Shown piece by piece: positions 1-5,650 of a stretch of 7,110 bases of DNA. The DNA is from Methanobacteriota archaeon (GTDB lineage Archaea; JACRDV01), in contig JACRDV010000131.1 in the NCBI GenBank assembly GCA_024860865.1, positions 1-7,110 of the forward strand. Reading direction: 5' to 3'. A program made the translations under genes and the position numbers. Numbering within the stretch: the first letter of the stretch is position 1; each line of letters starts with the position of its first letter. A model generated the notes under the pieces. The model worked only from the letters and a program-made list of their open reading frames with translations. It searched no databases and was not told the DNA's origin.

Positions 1-48
1 CATACAGCGTAAATTTCTGGGTTTGCTTATAACAGTTTTCTCTTTCAT
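1..48 (-). CDS. Probable 5' end of an unidentified gene, cut by the left edge
   Basis: On the minus strand an ATG at 48-46 opens a frame with no stop to the window edge, giving 16 residues that begin MKEKTVISKPRN. Too little is visible to name a family. The main support is an AAAGGA Shine-Dalgarno-like element at 59-54, five bases before the ATG. Its surroundings (TTTTTAAAGGA) are the same as those in front of the acylphosphatase gene start at 5651. The gene would diverge from the TPR gene at 268 across a 219-base spacer. A chance short open frame remains possible. Confidence 0.35.
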   Translation of the reverse strand, partial: MKEKTVISKPRNLRCM

Positions 49-201
49 TTTAATCCTTTAAAAATTTCTAATGATAATTGAGAAAGCTTGTAAATAATTT
101 GTTATCATATGTTATTAGAAATACATATGCAAAAAATGCAGACTCTCTTGACCATTTAAAGAAACTTGTGTCAATAATTTAGAATTTCAAACCAAAAAAA
201 A

Positions 202-223
202 CTTATTTTATTAATTTATTTAA
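202..223 (+). promoter_or_regulatory. Possible TATA region for the TPR gene
   Basis: A run rich in T and A (with TTATTTTA and TTTATTTAA) lies 45-65 bases before the ATG at 268, preceded by an A-rich BRE-like stretch at 191-201. Archaeal TATA boxes usually sit about 25 bases before the transcription start, which would give a short leader. The whole spacer is AT-rich, so the exact element is uncertain. Confidence 0.25.
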
Positions 224-267
224 CCAAATTTTTTTAAACAAGCAAAACTAATGAAAAAAAGAAAAAA

Positions 268-1275
268 ATGCAGACCATATTTGAACCTGGCAAAATAAAA
301 AAAGACATTGTTGACTTTGCTATTTCAAATTTCAAGAAAGAGATAGAAAGGGCAGTGGAAAAAGCCGATTTTGAACCTCCAGATGAGATCGATGCGATCA
401 ATTTTCTCGGTTGGTTTATTCTCGAAAAACCAATAAAGAATGGAAAAACTCCTTTAGAGTTATACGTTGAAAGACATAAAGAATTGCCGGAGGAAATTAG
501 AAGAGAACTATTGCGATGGAAAGATGTACATAAGAGCATGTTTGAGGTAAAAGAGAAGAGGGACAATGGAGTACTGCTTTACGATTTGGTAAAAGGGCGA
601 GAGTATTTTGTAAAACCTACAAAAGAAGGTGTCATTCGTTATTTTTCAGCCGGATCTATAATATACACTAGAATAGTTCCCTGGAAAGATCATTATCTCT
701 TTTCTGGTATGCAAAATTCATTTGCGAAAAAAGATGCCAAAGTTCTAAGAGCGATGGCTGATATTTATAGAGAAAATCCTTCTTTTTTTGAGTTTAGCGA
801 TAGTTTAGATATAGTTGATGAACTGCTTGAGAAAGAGAGATACGAAGAAGCATTAGAAATCTTAAATGGAATCTTAAAGGGAGATAAAGATAATGAAGAG
901 GCTCTCCTCCTAAAGGGGGAAGCTTATTTCCATCAAAATGAAATTAAAAAAGCTATAGAATATTTTGATAAGTGTCTGGAGATAAATCCGCGAAATGATG
1001 GTGCATATTGCTACAAAGCATCTGCTGCTTTTTTGCAACTAAGATTCCAAGAAGCTTTAAATCACTGCAATAAAGCACTAGAATTGAATCTGCACAACTA
1101 TGACGCCGTAATAATGAAAGCATTTATGCTTTACCAATTGGGTATTAAAGAGTATAAAAAATGGATTGAAAGGGCTTATTCTTTAAACCATAAAAGAACA
1201 GAGAATTTTATGAAAAACTATTGGATTAGCGAAAAACTGAATGAAGATAATTGGGTTACCTGTAAAAAGGATTAG
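268..1275 (+). CDS. TPR protein with an N-terminal domain like that of SEC-C-type proteins
   Basis: The 335-residue product is probably cytoplasmic, with no signal peptide or membrane segment. Residues about 40-148 match a pattern I recall from bacterial SEC-C-containing proteins: a 'WFILE' stretch (49-53), 'GKTPLELYVE' (59-68), 'LLRWKD' (81-86), 'LLYDLVKGREYFV' (103-115) and 'DHYLFSG' (141-147). The usual C-terminal zinc-binding SEC-C motif is absent. Instead there are three clear or partial TPRs, at about 211-243, 244-277 and 278-310, plus a degenerate one at 180-209. TPRs bind other proteins, so a scaffold or adaptor role is inferred; no catalytic motif is visible. ATG 268 is the only good start, because an in-frame TAA lies at 235-237. 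No Shine-Dalgarno element is visible. The gene converges on the toxin-antitoxin block. Confidence 0.75.
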   Translation: MQTIFEPGKIKKDIVDFAISNFKKEIERAVEKADFEPPDEIDAINFLGWFILEKPIKNGKTPLELYVERHKELPEEIRRELLRWKDVHKSMFEVKEKRDNGVLLYDLVKGREYFVKPTKEGVIRYFSAGSIIYTRIVPWKDHYLFSGMQNSFAKKDAKVLRAMADIYRENPSFFEFSDSLDIVDELLEKERYEEALEILNGILKGDKDNEEALLLKGEAYFHQNEIKKAIEYFDKCLEINPRNDGAYCYKASAAFLQLRFQEALNHCNKALELNLHNYDAVIMKAFMLYQLGIKEYKKWIERAYSLNHKRTENFMKNYWISEKLNEDNWVTCKKD

Positions 1276-1286
1276 GAAGTACATAT

Positions 1287-1301
1287 GTTTCTCTAATTTT
1301 T
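1287..1301 (+). terminator. Possible T-run terminator after the TPR gene
   Basis: A pyrimidine-rich stretch ending in TTTTT begins 12 bases after the TPR stop codon. Archaeal termination commonly uses such T runs without a hairpin. The converging toxin gene ends 27 bases further on. Confidence 0.3.
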
Positions 1302-1327
1302 GGAGTTATATAAAATAAATGACTTTG

Positions 1328-1858
1328 TTAAAGTTTTTTTAGATATTCTAATATAGCCAAATAATCTTCAGGCGAAAGTCTCCATCCAGCTTGGCGCATT
1401 GCATTTATTTTTTGAATAAGCTCATTCCTTTTTATTTTCCCAGTTTGGTACATTTTTCCTAGAATATATCCAGTTCCATGAAGTTGAATGTTCATAAGTT
1501 TAGCAACAGATTTCGCTACATAATCGTCGATTATTGCTACACCATTTAGCTCCTTGGCTAGAACCAGAGCTTCAGCTTCAGCTCTATGAAGAGGATTTTT
1601 TTGAGTTTCAGCGGCTATTTTAATCAACTTGAACACATAATTTTTTTTCTTAGGCTCCCGTAATTGAATTACCTTATCATTGATCAGTTCATCTAATACC
1701 ATCACTTCTGTCCTTCCAAATTCCTTACCTCTCAGAATTTCATAATGAACATTCGGTGTAGTAAATTTTGGCGCTGGAAGTTCCTCTAGCAATTCAGACA
1801 GAGAAACTTTTACAATATATATCAGCGGAGTGGCATTGAAAACAAGTGGCTTGGCCAA
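1328..1858 (-). CDS. DUF3368 PIN-like toxin (module 1)
   Basis: This 176-residue protein has the DUF3368 (PIN-like, VapC-related) layout: an N-terminal strand 'VFNATPLIY' (6-14), 'HYEILRG' with E40, 'AEAEAL' (93-98), 'AIIDDYVAKSVAK' with D111/D112 (108-120), and the typical tail 'GWRLSPEDY' (158-166). PIN domains are Mg-dependent RNases that use a cluster of acidic residues. Here the first position is Asn8 rather than Asp. The start is a TTG at 1858-1856, supported by an AAGGAG element ten bases upstream that overlaps the antitoxin stop; upstream the frame is closed by a stop. The spacer to the antitoxin is seven bases, so the pair should be cotranscribed and perhaps translationally coupled. 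The RNA target cannot be inferred. It is a diverged paralogue of the toxin at 2351-2860. Confidence 0.9.
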   Translation of the reverse strand: MAKPLVFNATPLIYIVKVSLSELLEELPAPKFTTPNVHYEILRGKEFGRTEVMVLDELINDKVIQLREPKKKNYVFKLIKIAAETQKNPLHRAEAEALVLAKELNGVAIIDDYVAKSVAKLMNIQLHGTGYILGKMYQTGKIKRNELIQKINAMRQAGWRLSPEDYLAILEYLKKL

Positions 1859-1865
1859 TAATTAA

Positions 1866-2180
1866 TTACTCCTTAAGAGCCGCCTCAAAATCTTCTATAA
1901 AATCTTCAGCTGTGTATTGAACAGGGATTTTTCGTTTTATTGCCACGTCCATAATTTCCCATAGGGAAATGCCGGCAATTTCTGCTGCCTTCCAAAGTGT
2001 TACTTTTCCTTGTTGATATAGCCCTAGCGCTTTCCTGAGTTTCCATTGCCTTATATATCTGTCAGTTGCACGAATTATAACAGTAGATTTGTCTACTTTT
2101 TCTTCATCTGCTATTCGTTCAACTTCTTTTATGAGTCTTGGATGGAACCTAGCAGCTATAACCTGTAATTTTTTTTTCAT
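1866..2180 (-). CDS. UPF0175 family antitoxin with N-terminal ribbon-helix-helix (module 1)
   Basis: The 104-residue product has a ribbon-helix-helix-like N-terminus, with a strand around 5-12 and helices containing 'LIKEVERIADEEKVDKST' (16-33). A UPF0175 helix-turn-helix-like segment follows, 'GKVTLWKAAEIAGISLWEI' (58-76), and then an acidic tail 'AEDFIEDFEAALKE'. UPF0175 proteins are the usual partners of DUF3368 toxins; the tail is presumably the toxin-neutralising part, and the N-terminus the DNA-binding, autoregulatory part. The ATG at 2180 directly follows a GTAAAC motif and has no Shine-Dalgarno element. With the TATA box about 30 bases away, the transcript should be nearly leaderless. 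It is about one-third identical by eye to the antitoxin of module 2, most clearly at KxDKST, GKVT/SKVT-KAAE-AGIS-WE. Confidence 0.9.
   Translation of the reverse strand: MKKKLQVIAARFHPRLIKEVERIADEEKVDKSTVIIRATDRYIRQWKLRKALGLYQQGKVTLWKAAEIAGISLWEIMDVAIKRKIPVQYTAEDFIEDFEAALKE
1869..1874 (-). promoter_or_regulatory. Ribosome binding site deciding the TTG start of toxin 1
   Basis: AAGGAG on the minus strand lies in the last two codons of antitoxin 1 and ends ten bases before the TTG at 1858-1856. It makes the unusual start codon credible and would let ribosomes finishing the antitoxin pass to the toxin. A weak start codon may help keep toxin yield below antitoxin yield (inference). Confidence 0.6.
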
Positions 2181-2217
2181 GTTTACATTATTTAACTAAG
2201 TTTACTATTTAAATATA
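2181..2217 (-). promoter_or_regulatory. Promoter and putative operator of toxin-antitoxin module 1
   Basis: Reading the minus strand, a strong TATA element (TATATTTAAATA, 2217-2206) lies about 30 bases before the ATG. Between it and the start are two direct GTAAAC copies at 2205-2200 and 2186-2181, 19 bases apart, with TTAA between them. The second copy touches the start codon. A dimeric ribbon-helix-helix protein bound here would cover the transcription start, consistent with autorepression (inference). The same arrangement precedes module 2. Confidence 0.55.
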
Positions 2218-2226
2218 CCGTAACTA

Positions 2227-2324
2227 GTAAAGCCGTGGTAAAGAGAATTTGCAGATATCAACCCTTTAGATGGTTTGCATACAGTACGGACATCTGCTGT
2301 AACTCCAAGCTTTCCATGCTTTAC
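2227..2324. repeat. GC-richer nested imperfect inverted repeat between the two toxin-antitoxin modules
   Basis: The outer arms are GTAAAGCCGTGGTAAAG (2227-2243) and CTTTCCATGCTTTAC (2310-2324), which pair apart from one mismatch, one bulge and one G-T. Further in, GCAGAT (2251-2256) pairs with ATCTGC (2292-2297), and AACC (2260-2263) with GGTT (2272-2275). G+C by hand count over 2227-2327 is about 44%, above the surroundings. A TATA-like TTATATATTT at 2350-2341 on the minus strand is correctly spaced to start a transcript near 2325-2320, at the outer arm. It could be a small RNA, a miniature mobile element or a degraded gene; no assignment is firm. No gene of useful size is present. Confidence 0.45.
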
Positions 2325-2350
2325 GGCAAACTTTCAACTAAAATATATAA

Positions 2351-2860
2351 CTAGATTTCATCTATCATTGCAATTATTTTAGAATACTGCTCAGCCGAGC
2401 ATCTCCAGCCCAAACTCACTATATCGTTCACAATTGTTTTTGCCTCTTTCTTCGCTATTATTTTATGTATAACAAGCAGAGCTAAGATGAAAGGAGTGCC
2501 TTTGCATTTAATTCCATAAATTCTTGCAGTTTCTCTAGCTATTCTGTCATCTACTATTGCAATTCCATCTTTCTCCTTGGCCATAGCTAAAACTTGGGCA
2601 TCACTCTCATGTAATTCTGGAATTTTTAGAAGCATTTGAAAGAATTTTTTATCAACAATTTCTTCAACTTTTATTGTTTCTTCTCGAATGTTCTTTTCAA
2701 TTATGAAAGCATCTTTAGCAGCAATTTCTTTTCCTTTATCCACAACTTCTTCTTTCACTTTAAAAGTAGTCAACTTTTCATATGGCAAATTGCCAATAAG
2801 AGGAAGTAAACCAACTTTGGCCAAATAGATCAAAGGAGTTGAGTTAAAAATGAGAATCAT
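2351..2860 (-). CDS. DUF3368 PIN-like toxin (module 2)
   Basis: From the ATG at 2860 the product is 169 residues. It has the same landmarks as toxin 1: 'LIFNSTPLIYLAKVG' (3-17), E38 in 'VKEEVV', 'HESDAQVLAMA' with D87 (84-94), 'AIVDDRIARETAR' with D104/D105 (101-113), and the C-terminal 'GWRCSAEQY' (151-159). It is predicted to be a PIN-type RNase held in check by the upstream antitoxin. Asn6 stands where many PIN domains have Asp, as in toxin 1. A longer frame starting with TTG at 2896 would overlap the antitoxin by 26 bases and add 12 residues with no family match, so the ATG after a 10-base spacer is preferred. No clear Shine-Dalgarno element precedes it; coupling to the antitoxin is likely. 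Confidence 0.88.
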   Translation of the reverse strand: MILIFNSTPLIYLAKVGLLPLIGNLPYEKLTTFKVKEEVVDKGKEIAAKDAFIIEKNIREETIKVEEIVDKKFFQMLLKIPELHESDAQVLAMAKEKDGIAIVDDRIARETARIYGIKCKGTPFILALLVIHKIIAKKEAKTIVNDIVSLGWRCSAEQYSKIIAMIDEI

Positions 2861-2870
2861 AAGCCCACTG

Positions 2871-3191
2871 CTATCTCTTCGCAAGCTTCTTTGCAAGTTT
2901 AAACTCTTCTTCTATCTCTTGTGGAGTAAGGTGTACCCATTCAATTCTCTTTTGTTTTACTAAATCCAGCATTTCCCACGATGAAATTCCGGCAAGTTCA
3001 GCTGCTTTTGCAAATGTAACCTTGCTATCCTTAAGCAATTGCAACGCTCTCTCTTTTCTCCATTCTGAGATTCCTTTTTCTAACATTTTTCTTACTGCAG
3101 TTGACTTGTCTATTTTTTCAATTTTCATGTATTCGATTAGCTGTCTTTTTATCTCCTTTGGAATTCTCGTGGCTAGAGGTTCATATGCCAT
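2871..3191 (-). CDS. UPF0175 family antitoxin with N-terminal ribbon-helix-helix (module 2)
   Basis: From the ATG at 3191 this is 106 residues: a ribbon-helix-helix-like N-terminus ('LATRIPKEIKRQL' then 'KIDKSTAVRKML'), a UPF0175 helix-turn-helix-like stretch 'SKVTFAKAAELAGISSWEM' and a charged tail 'PQEIEEEFKLAKKLAKR'. It should bind and neutralise the toxin encoded ten bases downstream and repress its own promoter. A GTG at 3200, three codons earlier, is an equally good candidate start, because it abuts the GTAAAC motif exactly as the ATG of antitoxin 1 does. The open frame extends upstream to 3299, but that part covers the promoter and has no family similarity, so it is left out. Confidence 0.88.
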   Translation of the reverse strand: MAYEPLATRIPKEIKRQLIEYMKIEKIDKSTAVRKMLEKGISEWRKERALQLLKDSKVTFAKAAELAGISSWEMLDLVKQKRIEWVHLTPQEIEEEFKLAKKLAKR

Positions 3192-3200
3192 TTTAATCAC

Positions 3201-3237
3201 GTTTACATTTGTTAATATTCGTATACCCAAAATAAAA
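3201..3237 (-). promoter_or_regulatory. Promoter and putative operator of toxin-antitoxin module 2
   Basis: On the minus strand a TATA-like TTTTATTT (3237-3230) is followed by GTATAC (3226-3221), TTAA (3214-3211) and GTAAAC (3206-3201), the last abutting the alternative GTG start. Aligned by start codon with module 1, the eight bases ATGTAAAC and the TTAA fall at identical positions, and the distal hexamer is shifted by one base. This suggests a conserved operator read by the ribbon-helix-helix antitoxins. Confidence 0.5.
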
Positions 3238-3343
3238 GCTTTTCTATTGGAATCGCTAGATTTTGAAATCAGTGTTTTTAAGAGAGAAAGCAAATACAAT
3301 GTGTCCTAACCAAAAGTTACTTACATCTAGCTTAATTTAATTT

Positions 3344-3357
3344 AAAAAGGATGAAAA
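3344..3357 (-). terminator. Possible T-run terminator downstream of hisD
   Basis: On the minus strand CTTTTCATCCTTTTT occurs about 135 bases after the hisD stop and just past the GC-rich element at 3360-3418. If hisD is transcribed to here, the structured element would lie in its 3' untranslated region. Confidence 0.25.
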
Positions 3358-3359
3358 GC

Positions 3360-3434
3360 GCAAAAGGCTAGGTGTGGAGAGTAGGATTTACACCCGCCTA
3401 CTGGAATGATACCCTTGCAACCCCCTCTTTTTCT
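3360..3434 (+). ncRNA. Candidate structured small RNA, unknown family
   Basis: In the gene-free stretch 3300-3489, a segment at 3358-3424 is about 54% G+C by hand count, well above its AT-rich flanks. On the plus strand three nested helices can form: GCAA/TTGC (3360-3363 with 3415-3418), GGTGT/ATACC (3371-3375 with 3409-3413, one G-U) and AGTAGG/CCTACT (3380-3385 with 3397-3402). The apical loop contains ACACC (3390-3394), which could instead pair with GGTGT, giving a pseudoknot or a switch. A C-rich stretch and a TTTTT run (3428-3432) follow, and a TATA-like stretch (3332-3346) lies about 25 bases before. It has no tRNA, C/D box or H/ACA signature that I can recognise. The helices would also form on the minus strand as a hisD 3' structure, so strand is uncertain. 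Confidence 0.38.
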
Positions 3435-3489
3435 ATTGGTTATCAAATGTGCGCTGGTAATTAGGTCAATGATTTTATATTTAATGCTA

Positions 3490-4776
3490 TTACCGTTTCC
3501 TGACGCTCTCAGCATGCGCCTTAAGCCCTTCCATCTCAGCTAACTTAATTACATACTTTTTCAACTTATCCAAACCAGCTTTGTCTAAAATCTGAACAGT
3601 AGGCTGTTTTATAAAATCATATACCGATAAACCAGAGTAAGCCCTTGCAAAACCTGAGGTCGGCAAAACATGGTTTGTCCCGCTTGCATAATCTCCAACT
3701 GGAACCGGAGCATATTCTCCAACAAAAATTGAACCTGCATTTTTAATTTTCGAAACTAAAGCCTCAGCATTTTTTGTCTGAATTTCTAGATGCTCTGGAG
3801 CATAATCATTTGTGAAATCAACAGCTTCTCCCATGTTTTTGGCTATTAGAATCCAGCCATTCTTAGATAGAGATTCCTCAATAATTTCCGCGCGTTCAAG
3901 TGTTTTGGTTTGTTTTTCAACTTCAGCTTTGACTTGATTAGCTAATTTTTCTGAGGTTGTAACTAAAACAGCAGCAGCATTTGGATCGTGTTCAGCTTGC
4001 GCTAACATATCAATGGCTACCCAATCCGGTTTTGCCGTGTCGTCTGCCAAAATTAGAACTTCGCTAGGGCCAGCTGGAAAATCAGTTGCAACATATCCTG
4101 CTACTAAAATCTTAGCAGTTGTTACATAGATATTACCAGGCCCAACTATTTTATCGACTTTTGTTATAGTCTCTGTGCCAAATGCCATAGCCGCTATAGC
4201 TTGAGCTCCACCGACCCGATAAATTTCATCTGCACCAACTATATCGCAGGCAACTAAAATGAGCGGATTGATTGTGCCATCTGTTTGCGGAGGAGTGCAA
4301 ACAACAATTCTCTCGACACCAGCAACCTTTGCTGGGAGCACCGTCATTAAAACGCTTGAGGGGTAGGGTGCTCTACCTCCCGGAACGTAGCAGCCGACTT
4401 TTTCAATTGGCCTTACCAGTTGATGGAGCTCGATACCCTCTGCGATTTTGACTTTTAGTTCAGTTGGAAGCTGCGCAGCATGGAATTTTTTGATGTTTTT
4501 AACCGCTTCTTTAATCGCCTCAAGTAACTCTGGAGAAACTTTTTCATATGCCTTATCGATCTCGGTTTGTGTAATTTTCAGAAACTCTTTAGTAATTCTT
4601 ATTTTTTCGAACCTTTTTGCATATTTATCCGATATAGCTTTATCACCAAACTTTCGAACATCATCAATGATCTTCTGAATTCCGACCTTTATATCCTCGA
4701 GCTCAAGTTTTGATCTCTCAAGAATCTTTTTTCTTTCAGCTTGAGACAACTCTTCGATTTTTTTGATTGGAATCAT
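3490..4776 (-). CDS. hisD: Histidinol dehydrogenase
   Basis: HisD (EC 1.1.1.23) carries out the last two oxidations of histidine synthesis, L-histidinol to L-histidine via the aldehyde, using NAD and a zinc ion in the cytoplasm. The 428 residues are full length for the family. Signature stretches include '[18 protein letters not shown]' (132-149), '[15 protein letters not shown]' (187-201), '[12 protein letters not shown]' (211-222) and '[11 protein letters not shown]' (232-242). The zinc ligands by family knowledge are Q260 and H263 (in 'AQAEHDP'), D362 (in '[11 protein letters not shown]') and H421; the catalytic pair is E328-H329 (in 'YAPEHLE'). All are present, so the enzyme should be active. 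The ATG at 4776 overlaps the TGA of the upstream CoA gene as ATGA, pointing to translational coupling. No other his gene is in view. Confidence 0.98.
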   Translation of the reverse strand: MIPIKKIEELSQAERKKILERSKLELEDIKVGIQKIIDDVRKFGDKAISDKYAKRFEKIRITKEFLKITQTEIDKAYEKVSPELLEAIKEAVKNIKKFHAAQLPTELKVKIAEGIELHQLVRPIEKVGCYVPGGRAPYPSSVLMTVLPAKVAGVERIVVCTPPQTDGTINPLILVACDIVGADEIYRVGGAQAIAAMAFGTETITKVDKIVGPGNIYVTTAKILVAGYVATDFPAGPSEVLILADDTAKPDWVAIDMLAQAEHDPNAAAVLVTTSEKLANQVKAEVEKQTKTLERAEIIEESLSKNGWILIAKNMGEAVDFTNDYAPEHLEIQTKNAEALVSKIKNAGSIFVGEYAPVPVGDYASGTNHVLPTSGFARAYSGLSVYDFIKQPTVQILDKAGLDKLKKYVIKLAEMEGLKAHAESVRKR

Positions 4777-5531
4777 TTTTTGCTCAACTCAGTTAACCTT
4801 TTGTTGATGTGTTTTAAAACCTCAGCTAAGTTCTTTTTATTATTAAACTTTTTTAGGATTTTTTCAAGTTCAGCTCTTGGTTTCTCTTTTAATTGTTTAA
4901 CTGTTTCAATTAAGTTTGGAGCTGCTCGCACAATATTATCAACTATTGTAATACTTGCAGCTTGAGAAGTCCTTGAGAGCGGATTTAGGTCAAATGCAAT
5001 TACAGTTTTATTCAGCTTTCTCAGCGCTTGGCATCTATCGCCGTCTTCAAGCGGCACCAGAACAGTATCTGCAATTAAAATTCCCCTAGGGTCCACTCTT
5101 CTTCTTTCACTCATCAACTCCGGAATAGTTGCTCTTTCCTTGCCAACTCCTAAAATCTCTTTTGCACCTGCCTTTCTCAGCTCTATAGCTATCTTTCTTT
5201 CCCTTGCTTTCGTTCGATAAAAAAGATTCACTTCAATTTTCGCTGGAATTATCTTTGCTAATTCAACTATTTCCCTTGCAACTAAGGCAGCTGTATTTCC
5301 GTTAACAGAAATTACAGGATGTTTTGCTAAAAGTAGTGCAGCTGCTGCAGCTCTTATTGCTTTTTTTGCCGGATTTGTTGTCTTCTCTTCAAGCAAATAA
5401 TCGAAACACTCACCTCTGCCTTGAGCTATCAATCCTTCTAGCGCCACATAACCTCTCTCAAACCCCTTAACTAATTTTTCACGAATCTTGAGGGACTTTG
5501 CTCTCGGATGATTTGCTGGAATTTTGGCCAT
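4773..5531 (-). CDS. 4-phosphopantoate--beta-alanine ligase (archaeal phosphopantothenate synthetase)
   Basis: This archaeal enzyme (EC 6.3.2.36, formerly DUF137) joins 4-phosphopantoate to beta-alanine with ATP, giving 4'-phosphopantothenate for CoA synthesis. The 252 residues match the usual length. Diagnostic stretches are '[18 protein letters not shown]' (4-21), '[19 protein letters not shown]' (33-51), '[13 protein letters not shown]' (72-84), 'EVNLFYRT' (100-107), '[17 protein letters not shown]' (150-166) and '[20 protein letters not shown]' (181-200). From memory the family usually has His where Gln37 stands in 'IAQGRGE'. The last 40 residues are a charged helical tail. ATG 5531 starts exactly at the conserved N-terminus. 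It is the first gene of a minus-strand pair with hisD, overlapping it by four bases. Its pathway partner, pantoate kinase, lies beyond the intervening acylphosphatase gene. Confidence 0.97.
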   Translation of the reverse strand: MAKIPANHPRAKSLKIREKLVKGFERGYVALEGLIAQGRGECFDYLLEEKTTNPAKKAIRAAAAALLLAKHPVISVNGNTAALVAREIVELAKIIPAKIEVNLFYRTKARERKIAIELRKAGAKEILGVGKERATIPELMSERRRVDPRGILIADTVLVPLEDGDRCQALRKLNKTVIAFDLNPLSRTSQAASITIVDNIVRAAPNLIETVKQLKEKPRAELEKILKKFNNKKNLAEVLKHINKRLTELSKK

Positions 5532-5565
5532 TTTTACCGCTGAAAATTATTTTATTACAAACCAT

Positions 5566-5581
5566 AAACATATAGTTAAAT
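5566..5581 (-). promoter_or_regulatory. Possible promoter of the phosphopantothenate synthetase-hisD operon
   Basis: Within the 119-base divergent spacer 5532-5650, the minus strand reads AAATTTAACTATATG about 40 bases before the ATG at 5531, a fair TATA candidate with room for a short leader. The spacer also has to drive the acylphosphatase gene rightward, so regulation may be shared. The element is not certain in such AT-rich DNA. Confidence 0.3.
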
Positions 5582-5638
5582 TTATTTGGTAACATTAATT
5601 AATACCTAGCCCTATTCAAATTAATTTTAAACATTTTT

Positions 5639-5644
5639 AAAGGA
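5639..5644 (+). promoter_or_regulatory. Ribosome binding site of the acylphosphatase gene
   Basis: AAAGGA ends six bases before the ATG at 5651, which favours that start over the in-frame ATG at 5657. The context TTTTTAAAGGA is repeated in front of the minus-strand start at position 48. Confidence 0.55.
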
Positions 5645-5650
5645 ATTTAG

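Noticed and set aside
251-298. Short frame starting ATGAAAAAAAG just before the TPR gene
   Set aside because: It is 15 codons in a different frame overlapping the TPR start, in a poly-A context that makes it likely by chance.
234-566. 110-codon minus-strand open frame
   Set aside because: It overlaps the TPR gene on the opposite strand, and its Phe/Ser-rich translation is typical of the antisense of Lys/Glu-rich coding DNA.
2861-2896. 12-residue N-terminal extension of toxin 2 from a TTG
   Set aside because: The conserved PIN strand begins at the ATG at 2860, and the extension lies mostly within the antitoxin gene.
3192-3299. 36-residue N-terminal extension of antitoxin 2
   Set aside because: It would cover the TATA-like element and operator motif, and the family begins at the residues encoded from 3191 or 3200.
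3022-3309. 95-codon plus-strand open frame
   Set aside because: It is antisense to antitoxin 2 and its promoter, has no family similarity and contains runs of hydrophobic residues expected from antisense reading.
3355-3425. tRNA or C/D or H/ACA guide RNA at the GC-rich island
   Set aside because: There is no four-arm fold with a TTC loop, no paired C and D boxes and no ACA box after a closing helix.
3343-3500. Stop-free minus-strand frame of about 50 codons after hisD (...RKRGGCKGIIPVGGCKSYS...)
   Set aside because: It has no start codon with a ribosome site and no recognisable family; its openness is explained by the GC-rich island.
4448-4965. Two plus-strand open frames (4448-4678 and 4741-4965)
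   Set aside because: They are antisense to hisD and the phosphopantothenate synthetase, both of which are unmistakable.
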